Part shown: positions 24,883 to 32,264 of the stretch, piece after piece
Numbering within the stretch: position 1 is the stretch's first letter
Layout: every line of letters begins with the position of its first letter
Source: Deltaproteobacteria bacterium
GTDB lineage: Bacteria > Desulfobacterota > Binatia > UBA9968
NCBI GenBank assembly: GCA_005879605.1
Contig: VBKE01000307.1
Location: forward strand, 1 to 46,094
Reading direction: 5' to 3'
DNA length: 46,094 nucleotides
Program-made: the position numbers and the translations under genes
Notes under the pieces: model-generated
What the model was told of the DNA's origin: nothing
Seen by the model: only the letters and a program-made list of their open reading frames with translations
Databases searched by the model: none

Positions 24883-25203
24883 CTAACCGACCCAAGACAA
24901 ACCCAAAATCACCAGCGTCCCAATTAGCATGCCGGTAACGGCGCTCTTGGTAAAATGAGCGACGGCGATGGTCACGGCTAACGCCAGTCCGCGGCGGGGA
25001 GCGGCTTGAGTTTCAAAGCGGGCGCTCGACATGAAGATCGTGACGGCGATGATGCTGCAGATCAAAGCATAAGACAGATAACGGAGAAAGCGATCCCAAG
25101 CCTCGGGGAACTTCCGCCCCACGAAGAGGATCTGCGGTAGCACGCGCGCGCCGAACGCCATCAGGCCCATGATGAAGATGATCTCGAACCGCGTAGCATC
25201 CAT
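24883..25203 (-). CDS. azlD: AzlD-family branched-chain amino acid exporter small subunit
   Basis: 106 residues from the ATG at 25203, overlapping the 3' end of azlC by 43 bases. Four hydrophobic segments (FEIIFIMGLMAFGARVLPQI, YALICSIIAVTIFM, LALAVTIAVAHFTKSAVTG, MLIGTLVILGLSWVG) and the 'R-x-LP' motif near the N-terminus identify AzlD. With AzlC it forms a two-subunit exporter (LIV-E family) for branched-chain amino acids in the inner membrane. The overlap with azlC suggests translational coupling. An in-frame start at 25260 would lie deeper in azlC and lacks membrane content. Confidence 0.85.
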   Translation of the reverse strand: MDATRFEIIFIMGLMAFGARVLPQILFVGRKFPEAWDRFLRYLSYALICSIIAVTIFMSSARFETQAAPRRGLALAVTIAVAHFTKSAVTGMLIGTLVILGLSWVG

Positions 25204-25922
25204 TGTTCCAGTCCCCATCCGGCCGTCGCGACAATCACCGCCGTCGTCAGCCATCCCCATCCCGGATCAATCAGAGCGCCCGGAATCGCGGCGAGCAAAC
25301 TACCGAGACAGATGACCGGCATGGCCCAGCCGCGCATCTCCACGACCAGCAAACCGGCGAAGTAACCCGGCAGAATAAACTTGAGCGCTTCGTCGAACCC
25401 GTGCGGCATTCCCAACGCGACACCGTAGCCCACGCCGGTGCCGACCACCCACACCAGGAAACTCGTTACCCCGACGCCGAGAAAAAAATAAAGATTTGCG
25501 TCGCCGTCGGGTTCCGGGTGTCGAGTTATGTTTTCAGCCACCGCCTCTCGCTCTTTTTGAAAATGAAGATAGGAAATGATGAAGCTGCTGGCGCTGACGA
25601 CATGGCATGAAACCGCCCGTTTGGCCCGCGGCACGCCCCGGAAGTAGGGCGCCAGCGCCGCGCTCATGGGCAAAAAGCGTAGGTTCATAAGAAAACCCGC
25701 GACCAACACCTGCAACGCTGACTTTCCGGCGCTCAAAGGCTCGAGCACCGCGAATTGCGCCGGTCCGGAATAAACCCAGGCGGACATCAGAATAATTTCG
25801 TCGAGCCTTAGGCCATGGGCCTGCGCGGCGATGCCCCAGGCGACGGAGGAAGGAACAAAAGCGATCCAGATCGGGATAGCGGCTTTGACGCCTTGCCGAA
25901 AACGCGCGGATGCGAACATCAC
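25161..25922 (-). CDS. azlC: AzlC-family branched-chain amino acid exporter large subunit
   Basis: 253 residues with several membrane spans. The AzlC signature is present: FRQGVKAAIPIWIAFVPSS, IILMSAWVYSGPAQFAVLE, and VAGFLMNLRFLPMSAALAPY. It is the main subunit of the AzlCD exporter and works with the AzlD protein encoded in an overlapping frame immediately downstream. The export substrate in characterised members is leucine, valine, isoleucine or analogues. The ribosome-binding site is weak. The gene is divergent from selA. Confidence 0.9.
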   Translation of the reverse strand: MMFASARFRQGVKAAIPIWIAFVPSSVAWGIAAQAHGLRLDEIILMSAWVYSGPAQFAVLEPLSAGKSALQVLVAGFLMNLRFLPMSAALAPYFRGVPRAKRAVSCHVVSASSFIISYLHFQKEREAVAENITRHPEPDGDANLYFFLGVGVTSFLVWVVGTGVGYGVALGMPHGFDEALKFILPGYFAGLLVVEMRGWAMPVICLGSLLAAIPGALIDPGWGWLTTAVIVATAGWGLEQWMLRGSRSSSSWA

Positions 25923-26036
25923 TTTCGCTTAGCCGACAAGACAAGAAAGATCAACCGCGGTCGTTGAGTGAGTGGACGGGCGCGGACGATTCAAAAGTTG
26001 AATTTGGCTCCTGCATATGCAAACCTGACATTTCTC

Positions 26037-27440
26037 ATGGCGGAAGAGGCAAGCAAACTTTTGCGCGAACTGCCGTCGGTGGATCGCCTTCTCAGGCATA
26101 GCCGCTGCGAGATGCTTCTGACGCGATATAACCGCGACTACGTTACGCAAATCTGCCGCGATGTCGTCCACGCATGGCGCGCCACCTTGAGACAGGGGAA
26201 GGGCGCCTCGAACGAACTGAGCGAAGAAGCGATCCTGGTGCAGGTCGAGAATCGGATCGCTGCCGAGAGCCGACCCGGCCACGTTCGCGTGATCAACGCC
26301 ACTGGCACAATTCTCCATACCAATTTGGGCCGCGCGCTGCTGCCGCAAGCAGCCATCGACGCGATGACCGCAGTGGCCCGCCATACCGTCAACTTGGAAT
26401 ATGACTTGACGGCCGGCAAACGCGGCCGGCGTGAAGAAACCATTCAGAAGCTCCTGGTCGAGCTGACGGGAGCGGAAGCCGCTACCGTTGTGAATAATAA
26501 TGCCGCAGCGGTTCTCCTGGGATTGAATACTTTCGCCCAAGGTAAGGAGGTCATCGTTTCCCGCGGCGAGCTGATCGAGATCGGCGGCGCGTTCCGCATC
26601 CCCGAGATCATGGTCAAAAGCGGCGCGATCTTGAAAGAAGTCGGTAGCACCAACCGCACCCACGCGGCGGACTACGAAAACGCGATTCAGGATCAGACCG
26701 CGCTATTGCTGAAAGTGCATACGAGCAACTACAAAGTCGTCGGATTCACCTCCGAAGTGACTCTTGAGGAACTGGTCGCCATCGGCAAGCAGCACAACCT
26801 CCCGGTCATGGAAGATTTAGGCAGCGGCGCGCTGATAGATTTAAGCCACTATGGTTTGCCGAAGGAACCGATCGTCGCTGAGCGCATCCGGGCCGGCGCG
26901 AACATCGTGACTTTCAGCGGCGACAAAATCCTCGGCGGTCCGCAGGCCGGACTAATGGTCGGGAGCAAAGAGTGGATCGGCCGGATCAACAAGAACCACC
27001 TGCAGCGCGCGCTGCGCTGCGGCAAGCTGACTTTAGCAGCGCTCGAGGCGACCTTGAGACTTTACCGGCAGTCCCCCGATATCATGCAAGCCATTCCGAC
27101 GCTCAAAGCCTTCACGCGTTCGCTGGACGAGATCCGCGCCGCGGGCGAGCAAGCGCTGCCCAAAATCCAGGCCGTCCTCGGCAAGGCTTTCCGCGCAAGC
27201 TTGGAGAATAGCACGTCGCAGATCGGCAGCGGCGCGCTTCCGACCGAAGAGTTGCCGACCCTGGTCATTGCCGTCGAGCACCAGAAGCTGAGCGCCAACG
27301 CCATCGCGCAGCGCTTTCGCGCTAGCCAGCCACCGATCATCGGGCGAATCAACGACGACCGTTTTCTGCTCGATTTGAGAACCATTTTCGATCCTGAAGA
27401 TCTCATCCCGAACTTCTCTGACGGAGGCATTGACGATTGA
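26037..27440 (+). CDS. selA: L-seryl-tRNA(Sec) selenium transferase SelA
   Basis: 467 residues from the ATG at 26037; a longer frame from 25968 adds residues with no family resemblance, whereas 'LLRELPSVDRLLRH' matches the SelA N-terminus. SelA is a PLP enzyme that converts seryl-tRNA(Sec) to selenocysteinyl-tRNA(Sec) with selenophosphate. Seen motifs: INATGTILHTNLGRALL, VVNNNAAAVLLGL, SRGELIEIGGAFRIPEIM, EVGSTNRTH, VMEDLGSGALIDLS and VTFSGDKILGGPQAG with the PLP lysine Lys297. The first gene of a selA-selB-selD cluster; selB begins 124 bases downstream of its stop after a repeat-like spacer. Confidence 0.95.
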   Translation: MAEEASKLLRELPSVDRLLRHSRCEMLLTRYNRDYVTQICRDVVHAWRATLRQGKGASNELSEEAILVQVENRIAAESRPGHVRVINATGTILHTNLGRALLPQAAIDAMTAVARHTVNLEYDLTAGKRGRREETIQKLLVELTGAEAATVVNNNAAAVLLGLNTFAQGKEVIVSRGELIEIGGAFRIPEIMVKSGAILKEVGSTNRTHAADYENAIQDQTALLLKVHTSNYKVVGFTSEVTLEELVAIGKQHNLPVMEDLGSGALIDLSHYGLPKEPIVAERIRAGANIVTFSGDKILGGPQAGLMVGSKEWIGRINKNHLQRALRCGKLTLAALEATLRLYRQSPDIMQAIPTLKAFTRSLDEIRAAGEQALPKIQAVLGKAFRASLENSTSQIGSGALPTEELPTLVIAVEHQKLSANAIAQRFRASQPPIIGRINDDRFLLDLRTIFDPEDLIPNFSDGGIDD

Positions 27441-27509
27441 ATCTTCGCCGCAGCAAGGTGACGGAGTATTAAAAAACTTTTATGAGAATCTATCCCGAAG
27501 TCGTCACTC

Positions 27510-27563
27510 CCGAATTTCGAGTTTTGAGATTGCTAGTTCGGAAATCCAAAATCTAAAATTGAA
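27510..27563. repeat. degenerate inverted repeat between selA and selB (family D-like)
   Basis: CGAATTTCGAGTTTTGAGAT (from about 27512) and its partner AATCCAAAATCTAAAATTG (about 27544-27562) are imperfect reverse complements with the short-period TTTCGAG/TTTTGAG composition of the repeat at 22482. It lies in the selA-selB gap just upstream of the selB start and is probably transcribed. Confidence 0.45.
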
Positions 27564-27564
27564 T

Positions 27565-29499
27565 ATGCCCTACATCATCGGCACCGCCGGACATATCGAT
27601 CACGGAAAGACCAGCCTGATTAAAGCCCTGACCGGCCAAGATACCGACCGCCTGAAGGAAGAAAAAGAGCGCGGCATCTCGATCGATCTGGGATTCGCTC
27701 ACCTCGACCTGCCGGACGGGACGTCGGCAGGCGTCGTCGATGTTCCCGGTCACGAGCGGTTTATCAAAAACATGCTGGCCGGCGCCCACGGCATCGATCT
27801 CGTGCTCTTCACGGTGGCGGCGGACGACGGCGTCATGCCGCAGAGCGAAGAGCATTTGGATATCGTCCATCTACTCGGCGTCAAGCTGGCGATCTTCGTG
27901 ATCACCAAGATCGACCTGGTGCCTCGCGCCAGGATCGCCGAAGTCGAAGAAGAGATCAAAATCCTCACGCTCGGCACTCTGCTGGAGAACGCGCCGATCC
28001 TGCCGGTGTCGACGATCACCGGAGAAGGTCTTTCACAACTGAAAGAAGCGATCGCTCAGATCCTTAGATCGTGCAACAAACCGGCGCCCGGAGGATACTT
28101 CCGGCTTCCCGTCGATCGGGCCTTTGTGCTCCAGGGGCATGGGGTCGTAGTCACCGGCACGGCTTTGAGCGGAGAAATCAGAACCGGCGATCGGGTCCGC
28201 TGTCTACCGGGAGATCAGATGTTTCGCGTGCGGAGTCTTCAGGTGCATGGCCGATCCGTGGAAACCGCCGGCTGGGGCCAACGGGTGGCGCTCAATCTGA
28301 CCGGGTCGGAGCGAGCTGAGATCGCGCGTGGACACGTCATCTGCCAAGAGAAGCTGACCTTCATCACGGATCGGTTCGATGCCTTTCTCGAAGTAAGACC
28401 AGCGGCCGCCAAGGGAATCAAGAACCATCAGCGCGTCCGGGTTCACTTGGGAACCACTGAACGGCTTGGCAAAGTGATTCTTTTGGGAGCGAAGGACAAG
28501 GTGGAGCCAAAAGCCTCGACGTATTGCCAGATCACGATGACCGAGCCGTTAATGACTCTGCGCGGTGATCATTTTATTGTGCGCGATGAAACCGCCCAGC
28601 GCACGCTTGCGGGCGGCATCGTCATCCATCCCTGGGCAAAACGGCACAAACGTAATGAGCCGGATCTTGAAGCCGGGCTGGAATTGCTCCATTCCGGTGA
28701 TCTGGCACAATTGACAGAGGCTTTTCTCGAGCAAAGCCCCGAATTTGCTGTTTCCATCGAATCCATCCATCAGTTTCTCAATTTGCAGGAAGACGACGCG
28801 CGGCAGCGGATCGAGAAAATGAAGAGTCTGCGCGGCTTCAGCGCCGAGGGCGAGAAGCTGTATACGACAGATAACAAATGGCAGGGTATCAAAGCGCGGG
28901 TTCTCAAAGCGTTGAAAGATTTCCATGCCGCCCATCCTCTCGTTGCGGGCATGGAGATGGAAGAGCTGCGCGGCAAGCTTCCCTACGGACTGCCGCCCAA
29001 GATCTTTCGGGTTATGATCGACCTTCTCGTGTCTGAGAAGGCTGCGGCCAAAGAAGGAAATTTCTTGCGTCTCCCCACCCACCGAATCCAGCTAGGAGGC
29101 GCGGAGCAATCGCTGATGGAGAAAATCAAAAAGATTCTCGGCGAGCAGCCGATGTCCCCACCGGATTTAAAAGAGATCGAAAAGCAGCTCGGTGTGACTC
29201 GCAACAGGTTAAATGAAGTGATTCGCTTGCTCGAACGCGACGGTACGGTGGCTCGCGTGGCGACGGATCTCTATTTCCTTTCCAGCTGCGTTGACAAGGT
29301 GAGGGGCGTTCTATATAGGTTTCTCACGGAGAAAGGCGAGATTACCGCCGCTGCCTTCCGCGATCTTCTCGGTTCCAGTCGTAAATATACTATCGCGTTG
29401 TTAGAGTATTTCGATCGCGAAGGAATGACCATCAGAGTCGGTGATATCCGGCGTTTGAAATCCAACCCAGTTATGGGGAAGCAAGGAGTCTCCCGCTAA
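27565..29499 (+). CDS. selB: selenocysteine-specific translation elongation factor SelB
   Basis: 644 residues from the ATG at 27565 ([17 protein letters not shown]); a start at 27430 would add 45 unrelated residues through the repeat. The GTPase motifs are G1 GHIDHGKT (9-16), G2 near GISIDLGF, G3 DVPGHE and G4 ITKIDL. EF-Tu-like domains 2 and 3 follow ([20 protein letters not shown]), then SelB-specific winged-helix domains (about residues 380-644) that bind the SECIS hairpin in mRNA. SelB delivers Sec-tRNA to UGA codons on the ribosome. The C-terminal segment [19 protein letters not shown] is the conserved last winged helix. selD follows after 21 bases. Confidence 0.95.
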   Translation: MPYIIGTAGHIDHGKTSLIKALTGQDTDRLKEEKERGISIDLGFAHLDLPDGTSAGVVDVPGHERFIKNMLAGAHGIDLVLFTVAADDGVMPQSEEHLDIVHLLGVKLAIFVITKIDLVPRARIAEVEEEIKILTLGTLLENAPILPVSTITGEGLSQLKEAIAQILRSCNKPAPGGYFRLPVDRAFVLQGHGVVVTGTALSGEIRTGDRVRCLPGDQMFRVRSLQVHGRSVETAGWGQRVALNLTGSERAEIARGHVICQEKLTFITDRFDAFLEVRPAAAKGIKNHQRVRVHLGTTERLGKVILLGAKDKVEPKASTYCQITMTEPLMTLRGDHFIVRDETAQRTLAGGIVIHPWAKRHKRNEPDLEAGLELLHSGDLAQLTEAFLEQSPEFAVSIESIHQFLNLQEDDARQRIEKMKSLRGFSAEGEKLYTTDNKWQGIKARVLKALKDFHAAHPLVAGMEMEELRGKLPYGLPPKIFRVMIDLLVSEKAAAKEGNFLRLPTHRIQLGGAEQSLMEKIKKILGEQPMSPPDLKEIEKQLGVTRNRLNEVIRLLERDGTVARVATDLYFLSSCVDKVRGVLYRFLTEKGEITAAAFRDLLGSSRKYTIALLEYFDREGMTIRVGDIRRLKSNPVMGKQGVSR

Positions 29500-29520
29500 G
29501 ATCACTATAGGGAAGAATTT

Positions 29521-30576
29521 ATGAGGCTCGGGAAAAAACCAACCGTGCGACTCACACAAGAGGTCAAGGCCGCGGGTTGAGCCGCTAAGCTCGGCCCCGC
29601 CGACCTCGTGCAAGTCTTGCACGAATTGCCCAAATTCAACAACCCCGACATGCTCGTCGGAACGGAAACGTCCGACGACGCCGGGGTATTTCGTTTGCGT
29701 CCCGATCTGGCCATCGTCAACACGGTGGATTTTTTCACGCCCATCGTTGACGATCCCTATGTCTTCGGTCAGATCGCCGCCACGAATTCGCTGAGCGACG
29801 TTTACGCCATGGGTGGAGAACCCAAAACGGCGATGAACATCGTTTGCTTCCCAAAGGGTAAGATGGAGATGGAAGTCCTTGGCGAGATTCTCAAAGGCGG
29901 CGCCGATAAAGTCAAAGAGAGCGGCGCGGTTATTATAGGAGGCCACAGCATTATCGACGAAGAAATCAAATACGGCATGGCCATCACGGGGGTCATTCAT
30001 CCGGACAAAATTTTCCGCAACGTCGGCGTGCAAGAAGGGGACGCGCTCATTTTGACGAAGCCCTTGGGCACAGGCATTATCACCACCGCTCTCAAGAAGG
30101 GAAAAGCTTCGAAGGAAAGCGTCGACGAAGCGGTGGCGTTCATGACGACCCTCAACGCCGCCGCGTCGGCAGTCATGTGCAAATACCCCGTTCACGCCTG
30201 CTCTGACGTCACGGGCTTCGGAATCCTCGGGCATGCGCTCGGGATGGCCAGCGGCAGCGGCGTCACGTTGGTTATCGAATCGCAAAAGCTCCCGATTATG
30301 CATCGCGCGCCGCGTCTCGCTGAAAAGGGGTATATCACCGGCGGGTGCAAGCGAAACCGGGATTACTTGAAGGACAAGATTACCGTCGAGAAGTCCCTTC
30401 CCGAAGGAATCGTCGAAGTCGCGTTCGACCCGCAAACCTCGGGTGGGCTCCTGATCGCCGTGGCCAAGCGACTTGCCGCCAAGCTCATCGAGGACCTTCA
30501 GGCCGCCGGCGTCACGGCGGCGACGCAAGTCGGTTACGCAACTTCGCTGCAGAAACCCTGGGTGCGGTTAGTGTGA
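29521..30576 (+). CDS. selD: selenophosphate synthase SelD, itself a selenoprotein (Sec at residue 20)
   Basis: 351 residues from the ATG at 29521 (AGGGAAG upstream), reading an in-frame TGA at 29578-29580 as selenocysteine. The N-terminus is VRLTQEVKAAG-Sec-AAKLG; in E. coli SelD the matching segment has catalytic Cys17 and Lys20, so Sec20 and Lys23 stand exactly at the active site. Homology continues with no shift on both sides: MLVGTETSDDAGVF, VDFFTPIVDDPY, GQIAATNSLSDVYAMGG, AVIIGGHSI, DVTGFGILGHALGM and FDPQTSGGLLIA. The enzyme makes selenophosphate from selenide and ATP. If the TGA were read as stop, the product would begin at 29608 and lack the catalytic residues. A SECIS-type hairpin lies 26 bases after the TGA. 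Confidence 0.95.
29607..29623 (+). promoter_or_regulatory. bacterial SECIS hairpin in selD mRNA
   Basis: CGTGCAA (29607-29613) and TTGCACG (29617-29623) form a perfect 7-bp stem around GTC. Opening the last A-U pair gives loop AGUCU closed by GCA/UGC, very close to the apical part of the E. coli fdhF SECIS (GCA-GGUC-UGC), including the G-U that SelB contacts. It lacks the bulged U of fdhF and its loop is further from the UGA (loop G at 29614, about 33 bases after the codon) than in fdhF. Confidence 0.8.
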
Positions 30577-30638
30577 GCTCATATCCGCGTAAGCAGCAGG
30601 ATTTCGTGATTTCCGGCTAACCTGTTCTCCATGGAACG

Positions 30639-30668
30639 ACCGGTTCTTCTGCTGCCTTCGTAACCGGT
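30639..30668 (+). terminator. possible weak terminator after selD
   Basis: ACCGGTT (30639-30645) pairs with AACCGGT (30662-30668), leaving a 16-base loop, followed by TTTCG. It lies 63 bases beyond the selD stop. The stem is short and the T-run brief, so termination is possible but not secure. The rest of the gap to 30820 shows no gene. Confidence 0.3.
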
Positions 30669-30820
30669 TTTCGTATACGCGAATTTCCCCCAACGACATC
30701 CGCTAGCAAATATTTTCCTTGCCGGTTAGGCGTGGTACTTTAATAGTAGGATATCCGGAGTGGAAGCTCTGTCGGAGCCGCTCACCCGGGGTCGAAAACA
30801 AAAAATAACCGCACACGACT

Positions 30821-32020
30821 ATGCCTGATAACGCCGTCATTAATCCGTTCCCGACCATCACCCTGTCGGAAGTCATCGACATCATCTTCGTGGCGATCCT
30901 CCTCTATACGGCCATCGTGTGGGCCCAACGCACACGAGCCGTTTTCGTCGTCAGAGGGATCGTAATCCTGGGAGCCATCTACATCATCGCTCGATATTTG
31001 GACCTCCAAATGACGGCCTGGGTTTTTCAGGGCTTCTTTGCGATTTTTTTGATCATGATCGTCGTCATCTTTCAGGAAGAGCTGCGTCAGTTATTCGAGC
31101 AGATCGCGGTCTGGAGCCTGGCACGCAAGCGAATCCCCCCCTTGGGTTCAACCACGACGGATATCCTGGTCCGAACCTTGGCCGACCTGGCGAAGGAACA
31201 CGTCGGCGCTTTAGTCGTCATCCGCGGCAACGACCCCTTAGAGCGACACATCACGGGGGGAATTCCGCTCGACGGGAAGCTTAGCGGGCCTTTGCTCAAA
31301 AGCATCTTTGATCCTCATTCGCCAGGGCACGACGGCGCGGTCATGATCGAGCAAGACCATATCACCCGTTTCGCCGCTCATCTACCGCTTTCCAAGGACC
31401 TCAGGCAACTTGCCAATGTCGGCACCCGCCACTCTGCGGCCCTCGGGCTGGCGGAGTTGGCCGATGTTTTGTGCCTGGTGGTGTCCGAAGAGCGTGGCAA
31501 AATCTCCGTGGCTAGAGACGGCAGACTTCGAGAAGTGGAAAATCTCCAACAGCTCGGCGCCGTCATCCAGGATTTTCTGCGGGAGAAGTTTCCGTCGAAG
31601 GAGCCGGGTAAATTATCGTTTCAGTTCTTTCACGAGAACTGGATCGCCAAAGCGGTGGCCGTTTCACTCGCCATCGGCTTTTGGTACATCTTCGTTCCGG
31701 GCTCCAAAACCATCCAGGTGGCCTACAAGATTCCTGTCAGCGTGGAAAATTTGCCGGCGGGTATGAAGATCGAAGAAATAGAGCCTGCCCAAGTGAGCGC
31801 CACGTTCACCGGACCGCGAAGGGCTTTCTATCTGTTCGATGCCAAAAAGATAAAAGTTACCGTGGACGTGGCACTCGCCGAGCTCGGCCGGCGAAGCTTC
31901 CCGATTACCGAACAAAACATCCGCTACCCGAAAGACCTCACCTTGCAAGAGATCAATCCCTCGACGCTGAAGCTCTCGGTGAAAAAAACCTCGCCTCCCG
32001 ATGAGACTAACCGCGGCTAA
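30821..32020 (+). CDS. CdaA-type diadenylate cyclase fused to a YbbR (CdaR-like) domain
   Basis: 399 residues. Three N-terminal membrane spans (about 18-34, 42-58, 66-83) lead into a DAC/DisA_N domain (about 95-255) with FQEELRQLFEQ, GGIPLDGKLSGPLLKSIF, catalytic HDGAVMI (Asp171-Gly-Ala) and GTRHSAALGLAE (201-212). CdaA makes cyclic di-AMP from two ATP on the cytoplasmic face. A fourth span (NWIAKAVAVSLAIGFWYIFV, about 273-292) then leads to one YbbR domain (about 295-390; VSVENLPAGMKIEEIEPAQV, FPITEQNIRYP). In Firmicutes CdaA and its regulator CdaR are separate neighbouring proteins; here they are one chain with only one YbbR repeat. The usual GTRHR has Ser205 in place of Arg. The next gene is glgE after 244 bases. 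Confidence 0.9.
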   Translation: MPDNAVINPFPTITLSEVIDIIFVAILLYTAIVWAQRTRAVFVVRGIVILGAIYIIARYLDLQMTAWVFQGFFAIFLIMIVVIFQEELRQLFEQIAVWSLARKRIPPLGSTTTDILVRTLADLAKEHVGALVVIRGNDPLERHITGGIPLDGKLSGPLLKSIFDPHSPGHDGAVMIEQDHITRFAAHLPLSKDLRQLANVGTRHSAALGLAELADVLCLVVSEERGKISVARDGRLREVENLQQLGAVIQDFLREKFPSKEPGKLSFQFFHENWIAKAVAVSLAIGFWYIFVPGSKTIQVAYKIPVSVENLPAGMKIEEIEPAQVSATFTGPRRAFYLFDAKKIKVTVDVALAELGRRSFPITEQNIRYPKDLTLQEINPSTLKLSVKKTSPPDETNRG

Positions 32021-32086
32021 ATCACCAACGTCGTTCCGCCATGCGATCGTTTCGGCTTGGTTGCCGTCTTTCACAGATTCCTCCAC

Positions 32087-32106
32087 ATAATTCATCATAA
32101 TTCATC
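32087..32106. repeat. 10-bp tandem duplication upstream of glgE
   Basis: ATAATTCATC occurs twice in exact tandem in the 244-base gap between the cyclase and glgE genes. It may be a chance slippage duplication or a pair of binding sites. The rest of this gap shows no gene, and I cannot place a glgE promoter convincingly. Confidence 0.5.
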
Positions 32107-32264
32107 CTTGTAGTTTCTATGGCCGAGAAACTGACCATGATCGGTTGGTTTGTAGAGAAAAAATTTCGCCTCCATGCGGGTCGCGACTCAATCTGAAACA
32201 TCGAACGGGTTGCCTGAGGAAAATAGGGTGTTAATCTAAAATAGCTGAGCGACTGACATCGGAG

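Noticed and set aside
29401..30528. 375-codon minus-strand frame opposite selB/selD
   Set aside because: Shadow frame; selD on the plus strand has full-length homology including the Sec site.
30577..30820. Possible tRNA-Sec after selD
   Set aside because: I looked for a long acceptor arm and a UCA anticodon loop in the flanks of the sel genes and found none.
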